NCBI RefSeq assembly: GCF_003355495.1
Contig: NZ_CP031337.1
Coordinates: forward strand, 558,001 to 622,000
Source of the DNA: Crenobacter cavernae
GTDB lineage: Bacteria > Pseudomonadota > Gammaproteobacteria > Burkholderiales > Chromobacteriaceae
DNA: 64,000 nucleotides
Reading direction: 5' to 3'
Position numbers and translations under genes: made by a program. The notes below the pieces were generated by a model, which worked only from the letters and a program-made list of their open reading frames with translations, did not search any database and was not told where the DNA came from. This document shows, in pieces, positions 45,765-54,453 of the stretch; the first letter of the stretch is position 1, and every line of letters starts with the position of its first letter.

Positions 45765-46640
45765 TCATTGGGCTCGGATCATCGTCCCGACGCCGGCGTC
45801 GGTCAGGATCTCGAGCAACAGCGCGTGCGCGACGCGGCCGTCGATGATGTGCACCGAGTTCACGCCGTTCTTCGCCGCGTCGAGCGCCGAGCTGATCTTC
45901 GGCAGCATGCCGCCGTGGATGGTGCCGTCGGCGAACAGGCCGTCGACCTGGGCGGCGGTGAGCCCGGTCAACAGCTTGCCCTGCTTGTCGAGCACGCCCG
46001 GCGTGTTGGTCATCAGGATCAGCTTCTCGGCCTTCAGCGTTTCGGCCAGCTTGCCGGCGACGAGGTCGGCGTTGATGTTGTACGCCTCGCCTTCGCTGCC
46101 GACGCCGATCGGCGCGATCACCGGGATGAAGTCCTGCGAGTCGAGCAGCGACACCAGCGACGGGTCGATGTGCTCGATCTCGCCGACGTGGCCGATGTCG
46201 ATCTGTTCATCCGGGTTATCGCCCTTCAGCAACAGCTTGTGCGCGCGGATGAAGTGGCCGTCCTTGCCGGTCAGGCCGACCGCCTTGCCGCCGTGCTGGT
46301 TGATCAAGGACACGATTTCCTTGTTCACCTGGCCGCCGAGCACCATCTCGACCACGTCCATCGTCTCGCGGTCGGTCACGCGCATGCCCTGGATGAACTC
46401 GCCCTGCTTGCCGACGCGCGCCAACAGATCGTTGATCTGCGGGCCGCCGCCGTGCACGACCACCGGGTTCAGGCCGACCAGCTTCAACATCACCACGTCC
46501 TTGGCGAAGTCTTCCTTCAGCTTTTCGTCGGTCATCGCGTTGCCACCGTACTTGATCACGATGGTCTTGCCGTAGAAACGGCGGATGTAGGGCATGGCTT
46601 CGGCGAGGATGAGCGCCTTTTCGCTGGCGGCAATGGTCAC
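45765..46640 (-). CDS. argB: Acetylglutamate kinase
   Basis: This 291-residue amino-acid kinase has GKTIVIKYGGNAMTD near residue 24, VVHGGGPQINDLL near residue 62 and VLMTNTPGVLDKQGKLL-type sequence near 190, typical of ArgB. It phosphorylates N-acetylglutamate, the second step of arginine synthesis. The N-terminal helix extension suggests the arginine-inhibited hexameric form. It is monocistronic, with no other arg genes in the window. Confidence 0.96.
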   Translation of the reverse strand: MTIAASEKALILAEAMPYIRRFYGKTIVIKYGGNAMTDEKLKEDFAKDVVMLKLVGLNPVVVHGGGPQINDLLARVGKQGEFIQGMRVTDRETMDVVEMVLGGQVNKEIVSLINQHGGKAVGLTGKDGHFIRAHKLLLKGDNPDEQIDIGHVGEIEHIDPSLVSLLDSQDFIPVIAPIGVGSEGEAYNINADLVAGKLAETLKAEKLILMTNTPGVLDKQGKLLTGLTAAQVDGLFADGTIHGGMLPKISSALDAAKNGVNSVHIIDGRVAHALLLEILTDAGVGTMIRAQ

Positions 46641-46726
46641 GGCTGACTCCTTGAATGGGGGAGGCGGCGGCGGGTTTCGGCCGGCTCCCGGATGACTTCT
46701 TGTGGTGTGGCATTCTACCCAAAGAC

Positions 46727-46807
46727 GTTGCTGAATTTTGATTTATTAATTGCGCGCACGGCGCCATGACGCTAGGCTCGCCATTTAATGAATCAGAATT
46801 CAGCAAC
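46727..46807. promoter_or_regulatory. Inverted repeat flanking the tetR-RND promoter
   Basis: GTTGCTGAATTTTGATT (46727-46743) and AATCAGAATTCAGCAAC (46791-46807) are reverse complements with one mismatch, 47 bases apart. They flank the presumed promoter and probably are the operators of the TetR protein that follows. Confidence 0.6.
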
Positions 46808-46810
46808 ACG

Positions 46811-47440
46811 ATGATCGATACCGGCTGGCAGAGAAAGAAAGACGAACGACCCGGCGAAATCCTCGAGGCCGCGCTCGGCCTGTTCGTCGAGAAGGGCTTC
46901 CGTGCGACCAAGATGGAAGACATCGCGCGCGCCGCCGGCGTGACCAAGGGCACGCCTTATCTGTATTTCGAGAACAAGGAAGAGCTGTTCAAGGCGGTGG
47001 TGCGCGAGACGCAGGTCGCGCACGTGACGGCGATGCGCGAGCGCGCCGCCGACCACCAGGGCAGCGCGACCGAACTGTTGTTCGCGCTGCTCGAAGACTG
47101 GTGGCGGGAGAGCGGTTCGACCCGGCTCGCGGGTCTGTGCAAGTTGATGATGGCCGAGGCGACCAACTTCCCCGAACTCGCGGCGTTCTATTACACCGAG
47201 GTGATCGCGCCGGCGCGCGCGATGATGACGTCCATCGTCGAATTCGGTGCCGCGCGCGGCGAATTCCGCCCGCTCGACGTCGCGGCCACCGTCGACGCGC
47301 TGATGGCGCCGATCATCACCAGCATGGTGTGGAACCACTCGTTCGGCGCGGTGCCCGGCGTCGCGCCCGAGGGCAGGCACGACTACGCGTCGCTCAAGGC
47401 CTCGCTCTCGCTGCTGCTGACCGGCCTCGCCGCCCGCTAG
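46811..47440 (+). CDS. TetR-family transcriptional repressor of the RND efflux operon
   Basis: This 209-residue protein has the HTH at residues about 12-58 (ILEAALGLFVEKGFRATKMEDIARAAGVTKGTPYLYFENKEELF) and a helical C-terminal ligand domain. The start at ATG 46811 leaves both operator arms upstream; ATG 46766 would put one arm inside the gene. Neither has a strong ribosome-binding site. It is 31 bp upstream of the membrane-fusion gene, so it is autoregulated with the pump. Confidence 0.88.
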   Translation: MIDTGWQRKKDERPGEILEAALGLFVEKGFRATKMEDIARAAGVTKGTPYLYFENKEELFKAVVRETQVAHVTAMRERAADHQGSATELLFALLEDWWRESGSTRLAGLCKLMMAEATNFPELAAFYYTEVIAPARAMMTSIVEFGAARGEFRPLDVAATVDALMAPIITSMVWNHSFGAVPGVAPEGRHDYASLKASLSLLLTGLAAR

Positions 47441-47471
47441 CCCCAACACAACAAGACCCCACGAGAACACC

Positions 47472-48554
47472 ATGAAAACGACGATCTTCACCGGCCTCAT
47501 CGCCGGCCTGCTGTCCATGGGACTCGCCGGCTGCGCCGACAAGCCCCAGCCGGCAGAAGAAGTGCGGCCGGTGCGCTACACCGTCGCCGGGCAAGGCGAG
47601 GCGAACGGCGGGCCGCGCTTTTCCGGCGAGGTACGCGCACGCACCGAGAGCCGGCTCGCGTTCCGCGTCGGCGGCAAGGTCATCGAAAAACGCGTGAGCG
47701 CCGGCGAGCGGGTGAAGCAGGGCCAGGTGCTCGCCCGGCTGGATGCGACCGACTACCGGCTCGACCTGTCGGCGAAAGAGGCGCAGCTGTCGGCGGCCGA
47801 GTCCGATCTCGCACAGCAGCAGGCGGATCTCACACGTTCGCGCGACCTGCTGGCGAAAAACTTCGTCAGCGCCGCGCAGGTCGAGCGCCAGCAGAACGGC
47901 GTCGCCGCCGCGCGCGCCAGGCTCACGCAGGCTCGCGCGCAACGGGCGGCCAGCCGCAACCAGACCGGCTACGCGAATCTGGTGGCCGACGCCGACGGCG
48001 TCGTCAGCGAGATGTCGGCCGAGCCCGGCACCGTGGTCGCCGCAGGCTTCCCGGTCGCGAAGCTCGCCGTCGACGGCGAACGCGAGGTCGCGGTGCAGGT
48101 GCCCGAGCAGCTGGTCGACGCGGTGCGCCAGGCCAAGTCGTTCTCTGTGTCGCTGTGGGCGAACGGCAAGGAAAGCTACCCGGGCACGCTGCGCGAACTC
48201 GGTTCGGACGCCGACCCGGCGACGCGCACCTACGCCGCGCGCATCCGCATCGCCGCGCCGCCCGAGGCGCTGAGGCTCGGCATGACGGCGACCGTCGCGC
48301 TACCGGGCTCGGCGGGCGCAGGAACCCGCCTGCCGCTGACCGCGCTGCTCGACGAAAGCGGCAAGCACTCCGTGTGGCTGATCGACGCGAAGACGCTCAA
48401 GGTTGGCCGAGCCTCCGTCAAGGTCGCGGCGATCGACGAGGCGAGCGTCCTGATCGAATCCGGCGTGCCGGCCGGCAGCCGCGTCGTCACCGCCGGCGTC
48501 CACCTGCTGCGCGACGGCCAACGCGTGTCGCTGCTTGAAGAGGGCGCGCGATGA
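47472..48554 (+). CDS. RND efflux periplasmic adaptor (membrane fusion lipoprotein)
   Basis: This 360-residue protein has a lipoprotein signal with lipobox LAGC (Cys21). The beta-barrel and lipoyl half-motifs flank an alpha-hairpin (about residues 95-160: LSAKEAQLSAAESDLAQQQADLTRSRDLLA). The C-terminal membrane-proximal domain follows. It links the inner-membrane pump to the outer-membrane channel. It overlaps the pump gene by four bases (ATGA). Repeat copy at 48403. Confidence 0.92.
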   Translation: MKTTIFTGLIAGLLSMGLAGCADKPQPAEEVRPVRYTVAGQGEANGGPRFSGEVRARTESRLAFRVGGKVIEKRVSAGERVKQGQVLARLDATDYRLDLSAKEAQLSAAESDLAQQQADLTRSRDLLAKNFVSAAQVERQQNGVAAARARLTQARAQRAASRNQTGYANLVADADGVVSEMSAEPGTVVAAGFPVAKLAVDGEREVAVQVPEQLVDAVRQAKSFSVSLWANGKESYPGTLRELGSDADPATRTYAARIRIAAPPEALRLGMTATVALPGSAGAGTRLPLTALLDESGKHSVWLIDAKTLKVGRASVKVAAIDEASVLIESGVPAGSRVVTAGVHLLRDGQRVSLLEEGAR

Positions 48555-51500
48555 ACAGCCGATTCAACCTGTCGGCGTGGGCGCTGAACAACCGGCCGCT
48601 GGTGCGCTACCTGATGGTGGTGCTGATGGTCGCCGGGCTGTGGGCCTACACCCAGCTCGGACAGAAGGAAGACCCGGAATTCACGTTCAAGGCGATGGTC
48701 GTCCAGGTGAACTGGCCGGGCGCGACCGCGGCCGAGATGGAGCGCCAGGTCGCCGACAAGGTCGAGAAGAAGCTGATGGAGCTGCCCGAACTCGACTATG
48801 TGAAGACCTTCGTCAAGCCGGGCGAGGCGCAGATGGTGCTCATGCTGCGTGAGAACACGCCGGGCAAGGCCGTGCCGCAGGTGTGGTACCAGGTGCGCAA
48901 GAAGCTTTCCGACATCCGCCATACGCTGCCGGCCGACATCCGCGGCCCCTACTTCAACGACGAGTTCGGCGACACCTTCGGCAACATCTATGCGTTCACC
49001 GGAGACGGCTTCAGCGACGAAGACCTGCGCCGCGTGCTCGAGGATGTGAAGCGCGAGGCGCTGCGCGTGCCCGACGTCGGCAAGGTCGACCTCGTCGGCG
49101 TGCAGGACGAGCGGATCACCGTCAACCTGTCGACCGCGAAGCTCGCCAGCCTCGGGCTCGACGCGCGCACCATCTGGAACGCGCTCTCCGAGCAGAACGC
49201 GATGAGTCCGGCCGGCACCTTCGACACCGCAAGCGACCGCATCTGGGTGCGCGCGACCGGCGCCTACAACAGCGCGGACGCGGTCGCCAACACGCCGATC
49301 ACCGCGAACGGCAAGACCTTCCGCCTCGCCGACATCGCGACCGTCGAGCGCCGCTTCGCCGACCCGGCGTCGTTCCGCATGCGCTACGGCGGCAAGCCGG
49401 CGCTGGGCCTCGCGATCAGCATGAAGGACGGCGGCGACGTGCTGAAGCTCGGCCAGAACCTCGACGCGCTGATGGCGCACGTGAAGACAAAACTGCCTAT
49501 AGGCGTCGAGATCCACGCGGTGTCCGACCAGCCCAAGGTGGTCGAGCACTCGGTCGACGAATTCATGAAGTCGCTGGTCGAGGCGGTGGTGATCGTGCTC
49601 GCGGTCAGCTTCCTGAGCCTGGGTTTGCGCACCGGTATCGTTGTGTCGCTGTCGATTCCGCTGGTGCTGGCGATGACCTTCCTCGCGATGTACTTCTTCG
49701 AGATCGACCTGCAGCGCATCTCGCTCGGTTCCTTGATCATCGCGCTCGGTTTGCTCGTCGACGACGCGATCATCGCGGTCGAGATGATGGCGCTGAAGCT
49801 CGAGGAAGGCTGGAAACGCTTCGACGCGGCGACCTACGCCTACACCAGCACCGCCTTCCCGATGCTGACCGGCACGCTCGTCACCGCGGCGACCTTCCTG
49901 CCGGTCGGCCTCGCCAAGTCGAACGCCGGCGAATACGTGTTCAGCCTGTTCGCGGTGGTCGGCATCGCGCTCGTCGTGTCGTGGCTCGTCGCCGTCGTGT
50001 TCACGCCGTTGCTCGGCTACCACCTGTTGCGCGAACACGCCGGCACCGTGCACGCGCACCACGACGTGTACGACAAGCCGTTCTACCGGCGTTTCCGCGC
50101 GACGCTCGAATGGTGCCTCGACCACCGAAAGACGGTGATCGTCGCCACCCTCGCGGCCTTCGTGCTGTCGATCGGCGCGTTCAAGCTGTTCGTCGCGCAG
50201 CAGTTCTTCCCGGCGTCCAACCGCGCCGAATTGCTGGTCGACCTGTGGCTGCCGCAGGGTGCGAGCTTCGAGGCGACCGAGCGCGAGGTGAAGAAGCTCG
50301 AGGCCAAGATCAAGAACGATGCGAACGTGAGCGGCGTTGCGAGCTACGTCGGCGGCGGCAGCCCGCGCTTCTACCTGCCGCTCGACCAGCAGCAGCAGCA
50401 CCTGAACTACGCGCAGCTGATGGTGATGACGAAGGACGAAACCGTACGCGAAGACGTGAAGAAGAAGCTCGAGCACCTGTTCGACACCGACTTCCCGATG
50501 GTGCGCGGCCGCGTCTCGCGGCTGGAGAACGGCCCGCCGGTCGGCTACCCGGTGCAGTTCCGCGTGATGGGCGAAGACCACGACGAGGTGCGCGCGATCG
50601 CCGCGCAGGCCGAAGCGATCGTGCGCGCCCACCCTGCCGCGCGCCACGTCAACAACGACTGGGGCGAACAGGCGAAGGCGCTGAAGGTCGAGGTCGACCA
50701 GGACAAGGCGCGCGCGCTCGGGATTTCGACTCAGGCCTTGTCGCGCCAGCTCGCGCTGCTGATCTCCGGCACCAGCGTGACCGATTATCGCGAGGGCGAT
50801 CGAACCCTGGCCGTCGTCGCGCGTCTTAACCCCGGCGAGCGCCGGGACGTGGCGAGCCTCGGCGACCTGATGATCCAGACGGCTTCCGGCCGTTACGTGC
50901 CCTTGGCTCAGCTCGGCAAGATCGTCTACGCGCCCGAGGAGAGCATCATCTGGCACCGCAACCGGCTGCCGGCCGTCACCGTGCGCGCCGACGCCGCCGA
51001 CGGCGCGCAGGCGCCCGACATCGCGAACGCGCTGTGGCCGAAGATGCAGGCGCTCGAGCAGACGCTGCCCTTCGGCTACCACATCGAGATGGGCGGCTCG
51101 GTCGAGTCGAGCCAGCAGGCGCAGGGCGCGATCAACGCGGTCGCCCCGCTGATGGTCGTGACGGTGCTGACCTTGCTGATGCTGCAATTGAAAAGCTTCC
51201 AGCGCACGCTGATGGTGGTGCTGACCGCGCCGCTCGGCATGATAGGCGTGACGCTGACGCTGATCGCGTTTAGCGCGCCGTTCGGCTTCGTCGCGATGCT
51301 CGGCGTGATCGCGCTGTCGGGCATGATCATGCGAAACTCGGTGATCCTGGTCGAACAGATCGAGCGCGACATCGAGGACGGCGTAGAGCGCTTCGACGCG
51401 GTGGTCGGCTCGACGGTGCGCCGTTTCCGGCCGATCATGCTGACCGCGCTCGCCGCGATCCTCGCGATGATCCCGCTGACGCGCAGCACCTTCTGGGGAC

Positions 51501-51619
51501 CGATGGCGGTGGCGATCATGGGTGGGCTGCTCGTCGCGACCGTCCTGACGCTGCTGTTCCTGCCGGCGCTCTACGCGCAATGGTTCAAGGTGAACCGGCC
51601 AATCAACAAAAATAAATGA
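48551..51619 (+). CDS. RND-family efflux pump permease
   Basis: This 1022-residue inner-membrane pump starts MNSRFNLSAWALNNRPLVRYLMVVLMVAGLWAY. It has twelve membrane helices and two large periplasmic loops, with the helix-4 proton-relay motif LIIALGLLVDDAIIAVEMM. It resembles the HAE1-like group of multidrug pumps (VexF/OqxB-like relatives without individual name). The substrate is unknown. It forms an operon with the adaptor (4-base overlap) and a TolC-type channel. Confidence 0.93.
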   Translation: MNSRFNLSAWALNNRPLVRYLMVVLMVAGLWAYTQLGQKEDPEFTFKAMVVQVNWPGATAAEMERQVADKVEKKLMELPELDYVKTFVKPGEAQMVLMLRENTPGKAVPQVWYQVRKKLSDIRHTLPADIRGPYFNDEFGDTFGNIYAFTGDGFSDEDLRRVLEDVKREALRVPDVGKVDLVGVQDERITVNLSTAKLASLGLDARTIWNALSEQNAMSPAGTFDTASDRIWVRATGAYNSADAVANTPITANGKTFRLADIATVERRFADPASFRMRYGGKPALGLAISMKDGGDVLKLGQNLDALMAHVKTKLPIGVEIHAVSDQPKVVEHSVDEFMKSLVEAVVIVLAVSFLSLGLRTGIVVSLSIPLVLAMTFLAMYFFEIDLQRISLGSLIIALGLLVDDAIIAVEMMALKLEEGWKRFDAATYAYTSTAFPMLTGTLVTAATFLPVGLAKSNAGEYVFSLFAVVGIALVVSWLVAVVFTPLLGYHLLREHAGTVHAHHDVYDKPFYRRFRATLEWCLDHRKTVIVATLAAFVLSIGAFKLFVAQQFFPASNRAELLVDLWLPQGASFEATEREVKKLEAKIKNDANVSGVASYVGGGSPRFYLPLDQQQQHLNYAQLMVMTKDETVREDVKKKLEHLFDTDFPMVRGRVSRLENGPPVGYPVQFRVMGEDHDEVRAIAAQAEAIVRAHPAARHVNNDWGEQAKALKVEVDQDKARALGISTQALSRQLALLISGTSVTDYREGDRTLAVVARLNPGERRDVASLGDLMIQTASGRYVPLAQLGKIVYAPEESIIWHRNRLPAVTVRADAADGAQAPDIANALWPKMQALEQTLPFGYHIEMGGSVESSQQAQGAINAVAPLMVVTVLTLLMLQLKSFQRTLMVVLTAPLGMIGVTLTLIAFSAPFGFVAMLGVIALSGMIMRNSVILVEQIERDIEDGVERFDAVVGSTVRRFRPIMLTALAAILAMIPLTRSTFWGPMAVAIMGGLLVATVLTLLFLPALYAQWFKVNRPINKNK

Positions 51620-51629
51620 ATTGGAACCG

Positions 51630-52946
51630 ATGAAACCGTTTCGCATCACCCTTATCGCCGTCGCGGCCTTGACCCTGGCACAGGGCGCCGCCGCCTTCGA
51701 CCTCGTCGACGCCTGGCGTGCCGCGCGCGACCACGACGCGGGCTTCTCCGCCCGCCGCAACGAGCGCGACGCCGGCCAGGAAAAGGCGGTCCAGGGCCGC
51801 GCCGGCATCCTGCCGCAGGTCGGCCTCTCGGCCAACTACCGCTACAACCGGCCGATCGAACCGGCGGGCCTCTCCAGCTACGACAGCCATGGCTACGGCG
51901 TCGAGCTGACGCAGCCCTTGTTCGACGTGCCCCGCTACGCCGGCTACCAGAAGGGCAAGACCGGCACGCGGCTCGCCAACGTGCAGTTCTCGGCCGCCGA
52001 ACAGCAGTTGATCGTCGACGTCGCGCGCGCCTACTTCGACGTGCTGCTCGCCAACGACACGCTGGCGTCGGTGCGCTCGGCCAAGGCGGCGTTCGCCAAG
52101 CAGCTCGAACAGGCGAAGACCGCTTTCGACGTCGGCACCGCGACGATCACCGACACCTACGAGGCGCAGGCCGGCTTCGACGCCGCGCGCGCGCGGGAAA
52201 TCGCCGCCGAGAGCGACCTCGAGGTGAAGCGCGAGGCGCTGCGCCGGCTTACCGGCCTCGACCCGCAGGGCGTCGCGTCGATCGACCAGAAGCTCGCGCT
52301 CGCCCCGCCGCAACCGGCCGCACTCGCCGACTGGATGACGTTGGCCGAGGCCAACAGCCTCGTCGTGAAGTCTGACGAGGAGCAGCTCGAACTCGCCCGC
52401 CAGGATCTGCTGCAAAAACGCGGCCAGCGCCTGCCGACGGTATCGCTTGCGGCCGGCTACAACGACAGCGTCAACAACAGCCCTGCCAGCAGCCTCACCG
52501 CCCGCCAGACGCGCGGCTCGGCCATAGGCGTCACCTTGAGCCTGCCGCTGTTCGCCGGCGGCGGCCTCAGCAGCCAGGTGCGCGAAGCGGCGGCCAACGA
52601 ACTGAAGGCGCGCGACACGCTGGAGGCGAGCCGCCGCCAGGTGCGCGAAGACGTGCGCCGCGCGTATCTGGGCGTCACCAACGGCGCCGCGCTGGTGCGC
52701 GCGCAGGAACAGCTGCTGGCGTCGTCGAAAAGCAAGCTCGAATCGACGCGCCTGGGCCGCGAAGTCGGCGTGCGCACCAACCTCGACCTGCTGCAGGCCG
52801 AACAGGCCTACTACGAGGCGGTCACCAGCCTCGCCGAGTCACGCTATACGTATCTGAACGCGCAGCTCGCGCTGTCGCAGGCGGCCGGCCTCCTGGATTC
52901 GGCCAGGCTCGAAGCCGTCAACCGCGCGATGCTCGCCAGGCGCTGA
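51630..52946 (+). CDS. TolC-family outer-membrane channel
   Basis: This 438-residue protein has a signal peptide (MKPFRITLIAVAALTLAQGAAA, residues 1-22). Two tandem OEP repeats follow, each with long alpha-hairpins (about 30-210 and 225-430), e.g. AYFDVLLANDTLASVRSAK and VREDVRRAYLGVTNGAALV. It forms a trimeric channel for the upstream RND pump, 10 bp after its stop. TTG 51621 is an alternative start, but ATG 51630 has GGAACC. Three repeat copies lie inside (51827, 52076, 52341). Confidence 0.92.
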   Translation: MKPFRITLIAVAALTLAQGAAAFDLVDAWRAARDHDAGFSARRNERDAGQEKAVQGRAGILPQVGLSANYRYNRPIEPAGLSSYDSHGYGVELTQPLFDVPRYAGYQKGKTGTRLANVQFSAAEQQLIVDVARAYFDVLLANDTLASVRSAKAAFAKQLEQAKTAFDVGTATITDTYEAQAGFDAARAREIAAESDLEVKREALRRLTGLDPQGVASIDQKLALAPPQPAALADWMTLAEANSLVVKSDEEQLELARQDLLQKRGQRLPTVSLAAGYNDSVNNSPASSLTARQTRGSAIGVTLSLPLFAGGGLSSQVREAAANELKARDTLEASRRQVREDVRRAYLGVTNGAALVRAQEQLLASSKSKLESTRLGREVGVRTNLDLLQAEQAYYEAVTSLAESRYTYLNAQLALSQAAGLLDSARLEAVNRAMLARR

Positions 52947-53013
52947 TCTCGCACCCGCACGCCATCAAGGGTTAACCCCGGGCCGGCTAGCGGTTACAAT
53001 CGGTCCATCCCTG

Positions 53014-53042
53014 CTACAGGCCGCCCACGAGGCGGCCTGTAG
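53014..53042. repeat. Inverted repeat between tolC-like gene and gabT
   Basis: CTACAGGCCGCC and GGCGGCCTGTAG with a 5-base loop. No T run follows, so it may be a weak terminator or part of the gabT leader. Confidence 0.6.
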
Positions 53043-53065
53043 CGTCAGTACCGCAAGGAGACCGC

Positions 53066-54337
53066 ATGCACAGCCTTGAACTGCTGCAACGCAAACACGA
53101 CATCACCCCTGCCGGCGTCGGCGTGATGGCCGATTTCTTCGTCGAACGCGCCCGCAACGCCGAGTTGTGGGACCAGGACGGCCGCCGCTATATCGACTTC
53201 GCCGGCGGCATCGGCGCGCTGAACACCGGCCACCTGCACCCCAGGGTGCACGCCGCCGTCGCCAAGCAGCTCGACGCGTTCAGCCACACCGCCTATCAGA
53301 TCGTGCCGTACGCGCTGTATCTGAACGTCGCCGAAAAGCTCAACGCGCTCGCGCCGATCAAGGGCGCGGCCAAAAGCGCCTTCTTCACCACCGGCGCCGA
53401 GGCGGTAGAAAACGCGGTGAAGATCGCACGCGCCGCCACCGGCCGCCCGGGCCTGATCGCGTTCGGCGGCGGCTTTCACGGCCGCACCTTGCTCGGCATG
53501 TCGCTAACCGGCAAGGTCGCGCCGTACAAGACCGGCTTCGGCCCGTTCCCGGCCGACATCTACCACGCGCCGTTCCCGGACGCGCAGGAAGGCGTGTCGC
53601 TCGACGACGCGCTCAAGGGCCTCGAGCGCCTGTTCAAGTACGACATCGACCCGGCGCGCGTCGCCGCCTTCATCCTCGAGCCGGTGCAGGGCGAGGGCGG
53701 CATCCGCCCGGCGCCGCAAGCCTTCATGCAGGCGTTGCGCGAGATCGCCGACCAACACGGCATCCTGATCATCGCCGACGAGGTGCAGTGCGGCTTCGGG
53801 CGCACCGGCAAGCTGTTCGCGATGGAGCACTACGACGCCGAAGCCGACATCATCACGCTGGCCAAGTCGCTCGCCGGCGGCTTCCCGCTGTCGGCCATCG
53901 TCGGCCGCGCCGCGGTGATGGACGCGCCGGTCGCCGGCAGCCTCGGCGGCACCTACGCGGGCAACCCGCTGGCGCTCGCCGCCGCCGACGCGGTGATCGA
54001 CATCATGCGCGACGAGAACCTGCCCGACCGCGCCGAGGCGCTCGGCACGCTGCTGGCCGACCGGCTCGACGGCCTGAAAAAGTGCGTGCCGCAACTGGCC
54101 GAAGTGCGCCGCGTCGGCGGCATGGTCGGTCTCGAATTCCGCGACGGCGAAGGCCGGCCGGACGTCGCCTTCATGAAAAAGGTGCAGGCCGGCGCCTTGG
54201 CGCGCGGGCTGATCCTGATCGCCTGCGGCCTCGACGGCAACGTGATCCGCTGCCTGTTCCCGCTGACGATCGAGTTCGACGTGTTCGACGAGGCGCTGGC
54301 CATCTTCGAGGCGGCGCTGCTCGAAGCGAGCGCTTAA
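53066..54337 (+). CDS. gabT: 4-aminobutyrate/5-aminovalerate aminotransferase
   Basis: This 423-residue class III PLP transaminase has Lys267 in IITLAKSLAGGFPLSA for the internal aldimine, TTGAEAVENAVKIAR near 108, and IIADEVQCGFGRTGKLFAMEH near 235. It moves the amino group of GABA to 2-oxoglutarate to give succinic semialdehyde. Many homologues also accept 5-aminovalerate (DavT), relevant because a glutarate pathway lies in the window. GCAAGGAGACC precedes ATG 53066. It is followed by gabD, with a terminator-like repeat pair between. Confidence 0.93.
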   Translation: MHSLELLQRKHDITPAGVGVMADFFVERARNAELWDQDGRRYIDFAGGIGALNTGHLHPRVHAAVAKQLDAFSHTAYQIVPYALYLNVAEKLNALAPIKGAAKSAFFTTGAEAVENAVKIARAATGRPGLIAFGGGFHGRTLLGMSLTGKVAPYKTGFGPFPADIYHAPFPDAQEGVSLDDALKGLERLFKYDIDPARVAAFILEPVQGEGGIRPAPQAFMQALREIADQHGILIIADEVQCGFGRTGKLFAMEHYDAEADIITLAKSLAGGFPLSAIVGRAAVMDAPVAGSLGGTYAGNPLALAAADAVIDIMRDENLPDRAEALGTLLADRLDGLKKCVPQLAEVRRVGGMVGLEFRDGEGRPDVAFMKKVQAGALARGLILIACGLDGNVIRCLFPLTIEFDVFDEALAIFEAALLEASA

Positions 54338-54352
54338 GGCGACGGCGTCCAC

Positions 54353-54388
54353 AAAAAACTCGGCCAACCCTTACAAGGTTGGCCGAGC
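54353..54388. terminator. Inverted TTGGCCGAG pair between gabT and gabD
   Basis: CTCGGCCAACC (54359-54369) pairs with GGTTGGCCGAG (54377-54387) across a 7-base loop, preceded by six A. As a terminator it would fit the minus strand; on the plus strand it lacks a T run, so gabT and gabD may still be cotranscribed. Confidence 0.75.
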
Positions 54389-54453
54389 CGCTCCTTCCCC
54401 TCGCCTGTCAAGGGTCTAGACTGCATAGCGTCCTCTCATGCCGGGAGACCGCC

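Noticed and set aside
48230..51835. Very long open frame (about 1200 codons) on the minus strand opposite the RND pump
   Set aside because: It lies antisense to an obvious pump gene, has low-complexity Arg/His/Asp composition and no start signal. Similar shadows occur opposite groEL, amtB, ydeP-adhC and htpX owing to high GC at third positions.
53014..53042. Hairpin before gabT as terminator of the efflux operon
   Set aside because: No T run follows on either strand, so termination cannot be claimed.
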